Shown: positions 15,404 through 20,909 of the stretch, piece after piece
Layout: every line of letters begins with the position of its first letter
Numbering within the stretch: the first letter of the stretch is position 1
Source: Phycisphaerae bacterium
Lineage (GTDB): Bacteria > Planctomycetota > Phycisphaerae > Sedimentisphaerales > SG8-4
DNA length: 20,909 nucleotides
Assembly: GCA_030603035.1 (NCBI GenBank)
Contig: JAUVYQ010000030.1
Location: 1-20,909 of the forward strand
Direction of reading: 5' to 3'
Notes under the pieces: model-generated
What the model was told of the DNA's origin: nothing
The model's input: only the letters and a program-made list of their open reading frames with translations
The model's database searches: none
Position numbers and translations under genes: made by a program

Positions 15404-15463
15404 TGGGCGATGCAGGATTCGAACCTGCGACCTCGGAGCATCTGCTGATAATCCACTCGGTCA
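15404..15463 (-). pseudogene. tRNA-like remnant (T-arm, 3' acceptor and D-arm-like pieces)
   Basis: On the minus strand, GCAGG-TTCGAAT-CCTGC (15428-15412) is a perfect tRNA T-arm with the invariant TTCGAAT loop, preceded by AGGTC, like a variable loop, and followed by ATCGCCC plus A (15411-15404), like a 3' acceptor strand. TGACCGAGTGG (15463-15453) looks like a D-arm of tRNA-Ser/Leu type. No matching 5' acceptor strand (GGGCGAT) and no foldable anticodon arm are present, and the whole is several bases too short. I read it as a decayed tRNA or a duplicated tRNA 3' end left by integration. It starts at the stop codon of the SUMF1-fold gene. The rest of 15247-15403 shows no gene. Confidence 0.5.
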
Positions 15464-17425
15464 CGGGCCATCAATTGGAATGGTGCAGTCCCGTGAGGGA
15501 CCCCCAAGCGGGTCTGCCATATCCTTCATGTACTTCTGATACAAGTCCAGGATTTCCCGGTCCGAGATGGCTTTAGTAACGACGAACCGCGTGTGAGCCC
15601 TTGCCGTCTGTCCGGCCTTCACATCACAACCAAAGAGTGACAAATACAGGGAATAGTGACCTTCCCCTTGGTAAGGTGTCGCTATCGCGAAACAATCGTC
15701 CAACGGGGCCATCAAGACCACTGTCGGACCTGCTTTTGCGCTGCGCCGCAGACCAATGGGCATTCCAATATGGGGCATGATTGTCCATTTGACAGGACTT
15801 GGCTCTTTCTGCCATCGACCATCGTGAACAACTTGCAGGACCTCCTGGTCTCGCGGAAACATCTGCCAGTCCCCAAAGGACTTCCTGGCCATCAGGAAAC
15901 CTGGCTTGCACCGCCCCTCGGAGGGGCTGGGCTTGCCTTCCGCCTCAGGATTGGCGCCGACGTACACATAAGGCGATGGAAAAGTCTCGTGAAAATACGA
16001 TGCCAGAAAGACTTCAAACTTGCTTAAGTCTTTCCGTGGCTTAACAATCGTCTCAAGGTCGAGCGTCGAGCTTCCCCTCCAGCGGTAGATAGCGACCATC
16101 TCAAAAGGCCGGCCTTTTCCTTCAGGCCAGGTGACCTGAACGGCCCCGTCGGACAACAGTTTGGATGTACTGGGCCAGTTCCATGCCGCAGACCCGTACC
16201 TCTTGTTTGTTGTGAAAACCCGATAGTAACTAAGAATGCCAAATCCCCCATCCAGCCTGACCCCGGAGGGAACGTGCACTACTGACGACAGACTCGGTGA
16301 TTGCCCTCCCTGCCGTAGTCTTCCGCGAAGAATACCCGTGTCGAATGCATATTCACCGTTCCCCTGCTTGTTGCTGGCAGGGGTGAACACGAGTTTGGCC
16401 GACTTTTGGGTGCCCGTCCAGCCCATCCGATGGGCGGGGCCCGTATCTACAGATCGCGCCACCCGGAAACCTATGAAGTCCATTTCGGGCAGCCACCACT
16501 TGCTCTTGGGTATCTGCGGGTCGCCAAAGCGCCACCACTCCTCTTCGAAGACCCTGGCCGCACAGCGCAGCTCCTCTACCGAGCTTCTATGGTCGCCACC
16601 GCGAGCCACGTGCACCTCGCCGGCCATTGGGCCTCGTGGGTTGACGGCCGGGCTCTTGTTTGCAGCCGTCCTGTATGCCTCAGGGCTGTAAAAGTCGTGG
16701 ACCCATTCACAAACATTGCCCGACATATCGTACAGACCCCAGGCATTAGGTTTTTTCCTGGCGACCTCGTGCGTCTCACTATCAGAATTATCTTCATACC
16801 AGGCGAAATCTGCAAGCCGGTTTGGGTCATTTCCGAAGCCAAAGACGTTAGTGGTGCCCGCACGGCAGGCGTATTCCCATTCGGCCTCTGTCGGTAGGCG
16901 GTATTTCCGGCCGGTCTTTCGCCAAAGCCACCTGCAGAAGGTCATAGCGTTGTGCCAGGTCATCCCGATGGCTGGGTGCTTTTTCCCGTACCCCATCGTC
17001 ATGTCCCCATAAACGGGCGTAGGGCCGGTAATCGCATCAACGTCGTCTCTGCTTTGCTCCGTGTCCTTTTTCGCTTGCTCCACCGTAACAAAGTCTTTCT
17101 TTGCAGTGACCGTCTCTTGATAATAGGCCATAAAAAGCTTAATTGTGGTCTCTGTCGTGCAAAGGTAGAAAGGGTCGAGCTTTACCTTCTGCTGCGGGCC
17201 TTCGTCTTTTTTGCGCCCGACTTCACCGGCCGGGCTGCCCATCGTGAAAGTTCCGCCGGGGATAAGCACCATATCCAAACTCAGCTTATCGCCGTTCTCA
17301 TCTGTAATGGTCTCGGTGTATTTTTTGGGAAGATCGCCCTTTGCGGCAAATGCGCCGGCTGGAGCGAGGGCGGCAATGCAGAACATCAATACAACAATGC
17401 AAGCGACGATACGATTTTTACTCAT
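15461..17425 (-). CDS. Secreted SUMF1-fold (formylglycine-generating enzyme-like) protein with large unrecognised C-terminal region
   Basis: 654 residues. A Sec signal peptide (1-28, hydrophobic 7-22, AFA cleavage site) is followed by a SUMF1/FGE-sulfatase domain (about 50-326): IPGGTFTMGS, YRLPTEAEWEYACRAG (175-190), GLYDMSGNVCEWVHDFY (230-246), VARGG (273-277) and IGFRVARS. The sulfatase-activating enzyme needs two cysteines shortly after this GG; here the stretch is DHRSSVEELRCAAR, with neither active-site Cys at its expected place. It is therefore probably a SUMF1-fold binding or other protein, not a sulfatase activator. Residues 330-654 are beta-rich and match nothing I recognise. I chose the ATG at 17425 over an upstream in-frame TTG at 17443 because it gives a clean signal peptide. 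It has its own promoter. No sulfatase gene is nearby. Confidence 0.85.
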   Translation of the reverse strand: MSKNRIVACIVVLMFCIAALAPAGAFAAKGDLPKKYTETITDENGDKLSLDMVLIPGGTFTMGSPAGEVGRKKDEGPQQKVKLDPFYLCTTETTIKLFMAYYQETVTAKKDFVTVEQAKKDTEQSRDDVDAITGPTPVYGDMTMGYGKKHPAIGMTWHNAMTFCRWLWRKTGRKYRLPTEAEWEYACRAGTTNVFGFGNDPNRLADFAWYEDNSDSETHEVARKKPNAWGLYDMSGNVCEWVHDFYSPEAYRTAANKSPAVNPRGPMAGEVHVARGGDHRSSVEELRCAARVFEEEWWRFGDPQIPKSKWWLPEMDFIGFRVARSVDTGPAHRMGWTGTQKSAKLVFTPASNKQGNGEYAFDTGILRGRLRQGGQSPSLSSVVHVPSGVRLDGGFGILSYYRVFTTNKRYGSAAWNWPSTSKLLSDGAVQVTWPEGKGRPFEMVAIYRWRGSSTLDLETIVKPRKDLSKFEVFLASYFHETFPSPYVYVGANPEAEGKPSPSEGRCKPGFLMARKSFGDWQMFPRDQEVLQVVHDGRWQKEPSPVKWTIMPHIGMPIGLRRSAKAGPTVVLMAPLDDCFAIATPYQGEGHYSLYLSLFGCDVKAGQTARAHTRFVVTKAISDREILDLYQKYMKDMADPLGGPSRDCTIPIDGP

Positions 17426-17484
17426 CTTCTTCGGTATCCTCAAAAAAGTATGCCGAAAAGCTCAAATGCCTTTCGGGCAAGAAT

Positions 17485-17513
17485 ATTATATACATTTTTT
17501 TCAGGGCTGTAAA
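17485..17513 (-). promoter_or_regulatory. Near-consensus sigma70-type promoter for the SUMF1-fold gene
   Basis: On the minus strand TTTACA (17513-17508) and a perfect TATAAT (17490-17485) are 17 bases apart. Transcription would start near 17478, about 50 bases before the ATG at 17425. This separates the SUMF1-fold gene from the Gfo/URO-D genes upstream. Confidence 0.65.
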
Positions 17514-17539
17514 CCCATCCTGAATGGAAATGCCTGAAA

Positions 17540-18598
17540 TTAAGTTGAATAATAAAAAGCATACTTTTCCATAGCATCCATTAGCGTCTTGGCATTCTCA
17601 AGGGGTACGCCCGGATATAGTCCGTAAATCATCATCAGGCCTCCCTCTTTGCCGCCTAGTTTTTCGACCTCTTGACGGATAAGTGCATCGATGTCGGCCG
17701 GTGTACCTTTGGGAGTGATTTTCTGGCGATCGATGTCAAGGTCAATACAAACCCTGCCTTTAAGCGTTTCCTTTATCCAGTCGATCCCGTTGACCAAATC
17801 CTGCAGATTAAGCACCGCCACCGAACCATCGATAAGGCCTTCGGCCAGTGCGTGTATGTGCCCGTCCGAATGCATGTGTATGATGCAACCGGCATCGAGA
17901 GGAGGTTTCATCAATCGCTCATAACTGGGTTTAATATATTTGTAAAACATCTCCGGCGAGATGAGCGGCCCATTCTGCATGCCAAGATCCTCGGCATAGG
18001 TCATCATGTCAACACCGATATCGAGATAGTTTTTTATAATATCGGCATTGAACCGCTCAACCAGTTTGATCAATTTCCAAAGCCTCGGATCATCGTCAAA
18101 CATATCTAAGAGCAGATTCTCATATCCGCGAATATCAATGAGTTGAAGGAATGTATGGCCGTGCCTTAATCCGCCGACAGTAAACCAGCCATTTGCTTTT
18201 GCCTGAGCGATCTCTATGCGAACCTTTTTCCAGTCAACAGCACCTTTTCCGCTGTCGATTCGAGGGTCCGGGGCGTTGTAATCGTCAAAGCTGTCCCAAC
18301 TTTCCAGCGGATGCTTTGTGACGGATCCGACGATCCCATCCATGGATGTCTCCCACAGACACCCCCATCCGTCAAGAAACGGTTTGCCGACACGCTCCGG
18401 GATGGAATAGTCAAGCTCTACTCGACCTGGACCATTCTGAAAATCAGGAAAAAGCAACTTATGCTCCGCCATCAATTCTTTTAGGGCGTCGGGAGGGTAA
18501 TGGTTCCAGCAGGACTCATTAATATGAAAGATCATCGGAATATAGTCCGGCCCGTCAAAATGAATGGTTTTTAAGATATTGCTTTTTGTTGTATTCAC
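17540..18598 (-). CDS. Uroporphyrinogen decarboxylase (URO-D) superfamily protein
   Basis: 352 residues from a GTG start. The fold family (PF01208) covers heme-pathway HemE and corrinoid or other methyltransferases such as MtaA. The N-terminal ILKTIHFDGPDYIPM block matches the N-terminus of URO-D-like proteins, and the C-terminal region with the IIHMHSDGHIHALAEGL stretch and GLYPGVP near the end fits the superfamily. The HemE hallmark RQAGRYLPEY is absent, so heme synthesis is unlikely. I chose the GTG at 18598, ten bases after the stop of the preceding gene; an ATG at 18676 would add 26 residues overlapping that gene and unlike the family. Neither start has a Shine-Dalgarno, suggesting coupled translation. 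Co-directional Gfo/Idh/MocA genes suggest sugar or methyl-group metabolism. Substrate unknown. Confidence 0.82.
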   Translation of the reverse strand: MNTTKSNILKTIHFDGPDYIPMIFHINESCWNHYPPDALKELMAEHKLLFPDFQNGPGRVELDYSIPERVGKPFLDGWGCLWETSMDGIVGSVTKHPLESWDSFDDYNAPDPRIDSGKGAVDWKKVRIEIAQAKANGWFTVGGLRHGHTFLQLIDIRGYENLLLDMFDDDPRLWKLIKLVERFNADIIKNYLDIGVDMMTYAEDLGMQNGPLISPEMFYKYIKPSYERLMKPPLDAGCIIHMHSDGHIHALAEGLIDGSVAVLNLQDLVNGIDWIKETLKGRVCIDLDIDRQKITPKGTPADIDALIRQEVEKLGGKEGGLMMIYGLYPGVPLENAKTLMDAMEKYAFYYST

Positions 18599-18608
18599 AT
18601 TGATAAAT

Positions 18609-19700
18609 TCAGAGTATTGGAAGTTGTACGGGTTTGCCAGTCTCGTAACATTTTTGTGCAGCGAAGAAAACTTCATGTGTCTTGAAAGCGTCGTTTAGAT
18701 TGCAGTGCGATTCGACATTATTCTGCAGGCACTGAATAAAGTGATCAATCTCGGCCTGGAACGGGTGATGTGTGACGTCTGACGAATCCGGGCAAATGCC
18801 CGGTATTTCGCTCCACTGTTTCTGTTCGGGTGATTTCGGAGCAAAGAGTCTGTTATTTTTGACCGTTCCGCGATCACCGAAAATACTCAGCGGAAACGTG
18901 TAGGGCTGGATAGCTTCAAAGTTGACGGATACCTTGCCAAGGACGCCGTTTGAAAAACGCACCATTATAACTTCCAGGCCGTCATATTCCATTGGAGGCT
19001 GCTCAGACCAGTCGTTAGTAACGGGATTGTACTGGCAGGTTTTGCCCTTTCGTTTGCCGGCGGCATAGGCGAACACTTCAATGGGATCGGCCGCCTTGGT
19101 TTCTTCCTTAGCTGCAAACCATCGCAGCGCGTCCACCGCATGGCAACCTGCAACGGCCATGGCACTGTGGGACATATCTATGCGTCGTCCCTGCTCCCAG
19201 CCGCCCCACCATTCGCTATTATACGACTGGTAATCGGTCTCCGCGTAAAACAGTTCGCCCAGCATTCCATCGGCAATGAGCCTTTTAATATTTTGAAACA
19301 GAGGATTCCAACGAAGAACAAATCCTACCACAGTTTTTACGCCGGCGTTATTAACCGCATCGCGCATCTGATGCAGTTCGTTCAGCGAGTTAGCGGCAGG
19401 CTTTTCGATGATCATATGCTTTCCGGCTTCAGCGGCAGCAAGCACGTTTTCGCAGTGAATATGCTGAGGCGTGCATATCGAAATCGCGTCGATTCCGTCG
19501 TGTTTCAGGGCATCTTTACCGTTGTCATAAAAAGCAACGTTACTTAGCCCGGCTTCGTCGGCACGCCGGCGAGCATTGTCCAGATTAATGTCACAAATCG
19601 CAAGCACCTGCGCGTTGGGGTTGTTCACATACGCAGAGATATGCTGGGTGGAAACCCATCCCGCCCCAATCACCAAAATGCCATATTGTTTTTGAGGCAT
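18609..19700 (-). CDS. Gfo/Idh/MocA-family oxidoreductase (cytoplasmic)
   Basis: 363 residues. The N-terminal Rossmann motif is GILVIGAGWVSTQH (7-20) and the family catalytic EKP motif is at 99-101 (MIIEKPAANS), followed by the mixed alpha/beta C-terminal domain. Members oxidise, reduce or dehydrate sugars, inositols and related compounds using tightly bound or diffusible NAD(P). No signal peptide is present, so it is cytoplasmic, unlike its neighbour. CAGGAGGTGG seven bases before the ATG is a very strong ribosome binding site. It is 36 bases after the upstream Gfo gene and 10 bases before the URO-D-like gene, so the three likely form one operon. It shows the family's YGILVIG start and usual length, with no frameshift. 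Substrate not determinable. Confidence 0.92.
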   Translation of the reverse strand: MPQKQYGILVIGAGWVSTQHISAYVNNPNAQVLAICDINLDNARRRADEAGLSNVAFYDNGKDALKHDGIDAISICTPQHIHCENVLAAAEAGKHMIIEKPAANSLNELHQMRDAVNNAGVKTVVGFVLRWNPLFQNIKRLIADGMLGELFYAETDYQSYNSEWWGGWEQGRRIDMSHSAMAVAGCHAVDALRWFAAKEETKAADPIEVFAYAAGKRKGKTCQYNPVTNDWSEQPPMEYDGLEVIMVRFSNGVLGKVSVNFEAIQPYTFPLSIFGDRGTVKNNRLFAPKSPEQKQWSEIPGICPDSSDVTHHPFQAEIDHFIQCLQNNVESHCNLNDAFKTHEVFFAAQKCYETGKPVQLPIL

Positions 19701-19736
19701 GAATCCACCTCCTGAAAAATATGTGTATCAAATCCA

Positions 19737-20909
19737 TTACACCTTCCATGGATCTCGCATGTCGTAGCTGAGCAGTTTGTTGGCTTCGTCATCGTTGACG
19801 AATTTCTCGTTTTTCGGGTCCCACTGTAGTTTGCGACCCAGTTTCAGGCAGATGCCGCCGATCAGGCAGATACTCGTCGAACGATGCGCTACCTCAATTG
19901 GTGTTATCGTCTGCTTACGCGACTTGACGCATTCGATAAAGTTCAGCTCATGTATTTTCGATTCATACAGATGGGTATCGCTGTCTTTTAGCTTGGTGCG
20001 AAGGATATTGCGATCGCTGGCGTCGAAATCGTAGCGACAGAAAACCCAGTCCTTACCGTTTTCATGGTGGAACGTTACGCCATGACGGTTCTTGCCGGTA
20101 TCGGTCATGATGATCTTCCGGCCATCGGCGTAGGTGAATTCCAGATCGTAAGTTAACACCGTATCGAACAAGCCGGATTTAGGAAAAACGCCTTTGCCTT
20201 CGACCGTCACCGGACCGGTGTCTTCGGTTCCCAATCCCCATTGCGCCAGGTCAATGTCATGGACGCCGTACCCGGCTACCCACCCAGCCAAGGAGAAGCG
20301 ACTGATGAAGTACCATCCGCGCAAACCCTTGCCGGTGATGATTGGGCGATAGCCCATCGGCTGCACTGGTCCCTGCCACAGGTCCCAATTGAGCCATTCG
20401 GGCACCGGCTGCACCGGGTGATCGCCGGTGGCGCGACCGCGGGGCGAGCCGATGACCACTTTGGTCACATTACCCAAGTACCCGTTGCGAACCAGTTCGC
20501 AAACCTTGCGGGTGTGGATACTTGAACGCAGTTGGGTGCCATGCTGGAATATGCGTTTGTGTTTATGGACGGCATTGACCAGGGCACGGCCCTCGGCGAT
20601 TGTATTGCTCAGCGGTTTTTCGCAGTAAACATCTTTGCCGGCCTTGACAGCGGCGATGGAAATCGGTACATGCCAGTGGTCGGGCGTACCGACCAGCACG
20701 GCATCGACATCCTGGCAGGCCAGCAGTTCGCGGAAATCTTCATAGCAACGTTCTTTGGCCACCTTGGCGACTTTGGCGGTACTCTCAAGATTCAGGCGAT
20801 TGACATCGCATAACGCCACGACTTTGGCCTGTGTGTGGTTCATAAACGTTTTCATGCCGCGATTGGCTTTGCCGCCGGTGCCGATTACGGCGAGGTTGAT
20901 CCGTTCGGA
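19737..20909 (-). CDS. Gfo/Idh/MocA-family oxidoreductase, probably exported (5' end outside window)
   Basis: 390 residues are visible and the frame is open to the window edge. It begins SERINLAVIGTGGKANRG: the Rossmann glycine motif, preceded by the SERI stretch that in planctomycete members usually follows a Tat signal peptide. About 40-50 N-terminal residues are therefore probably missing; an internal ATG at 20855 would cut the nucleotide-binding loop and is not the real start. The EKPLSN motif, an SPRGRATGDHP loop and the GYGVHDIDLAQWGLG block (lysine/histidine active-site region) are those of the secreted subgroup. It ends with the conserved YDMRDPWKV tail. As the first gene of a probable operon with another Gfo protein and a URO-D-like protein it may act on an extracytoplasmic sugar. 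Substrate unknown. Confidence 0.9.
   Translation of the reverse strand, partial: SERINLAVIGTGGKANRGMKTFMNHTQAKVVALCDVNRLNLESTAKVAKVAKERCYEDFRELLACQDVDAVLVGTPDHWHVPISIAAVKAGKDVYCEKPLSNTIAEGRALVNAVHKHKRIFQHGTQLRSSIHTRKVCELVRNGYLGNVTKVVIGSPRGRATGDHPVQPVPEWLNWDLWQGPVQPMGYRPIITGKGLRGWYFISRFSLAGWVAGYGVHDIDLAQWGLGTEDTGPVTVEGKGVFPKSGLFDTVLTYDLEFTYADGRKIIMTDTGKNRHGVTFHHENGKDWVFCRYDFDASDRNILRTKLKDSDTHLYESKIHELNFIECVKSRKQTITPIEVAHRSTSICLIGGICLKLGRKLQWDPKNEKFVNDDEANKLLSYDMRDPWKV

Noticed and set aside
15404..15477. Intact tRNA gene
   Set aside because: Only the T-arm and 3' acceptor strand are perfect; no complementary 5' acceptor strand or foldable anticodon arm exists.
15461..17425. Functional formylglycine-generating enzyme for sulfatases
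   Set aside because: The expected cysteine pair after the conserved GG is absent and no sulfatase gene is nearby.
17540..18598. HemE (heme biosynthesis uroporphyrinogen decarboxylase)
   Set aside because: The N-terminal RQAGRYLPEY hallmark is missing and there are no heme genes nearby; only superfamily membership is supported.

Overview
The window reads as a chromosomal segment of a planctomycete-type bacterium, probably of the Phycisphaerae/Sedimentisphaerales kind. This is inferred from gene content and style, not from a marker gene. The signs are exported Gfo/Idh/MocA oxidoreductases with a SERINLAVIGTGG-type N-terminus, a lipoprotein FAD oxidoreductase carrying a discoidin domain, a secreted SUMF1-fold protein, a URO-D family protein, an LpxL-type acyltransferase (so a lipid A-like outer membrane) and many dispersed low-complexity intergenic repeats. 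No rRNA, intact tRNA, CRISPR array or complete insertion sequence was seen.

Layout. Bases 1-35 hold the first codons of a minus-strand gene whose start codon lies in a long inverted repeat. Bases 359-1303 (minus) encode a lipid A acyltransferase-like protein. Bases 1515-10965 (plus) are the metabolic core: a 1177-residue two-module FAD oxidoreductase lipoprotein, a PIG-L/LmbE deacetylase, a glucosamine-6-phosphate deaminase-like protein, a PfkB sugar kinase, a DUF4432 (aldose-epimerase-like) protein and a mannitol-dehydrogenase-family oxidoreductase. The gaps on both sides of the DUF4432 gene carry a 44-base hairpin repeat. Bases 11111-12223 (minus) encode a secreted PKD/coiled-coil protein with a strong ribosome binding site, preceded by a possible leader peptide.

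Bases 12224-13317 contain no convincing protein gene except that leader peptide. They hold a terminator-like hairpin, a good sigma70-type promoter and the second copy of a dispersed repeat also present at 157-340. Then come SppA (13318-14385) and an overlapping MntA-HepT toxin-antitoxin pair (14595-15246) behind a compact multi-hairpin element. A tRNA-like remnant lies at 15404-15463.

The right end (15461-20909) is all minus strand. In transcription order it has an exported Gfo/Idh/MocA protein (cut by the window edge), a second Gfo/Idh/MocA protein, a URO-D family protein, and a SUMF1-fold protein with its own near-consensus promoter and a large unrecognised C-terminal region.

How the genes may work together (inference): the plus-strand cluster could deacetylate an N-acetylated amino sugar (PIG-L), phosphorylate it (PfkB), deaminate/isomerise it (NagB-like), and handle anomers and redox with the DUF4432 and mannitol-dehydrogenase-like proteins. 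The logic resembles the archaeal deacetylase-first chitin route. The substrate is unknown, and no transporter or regulator is visible here.
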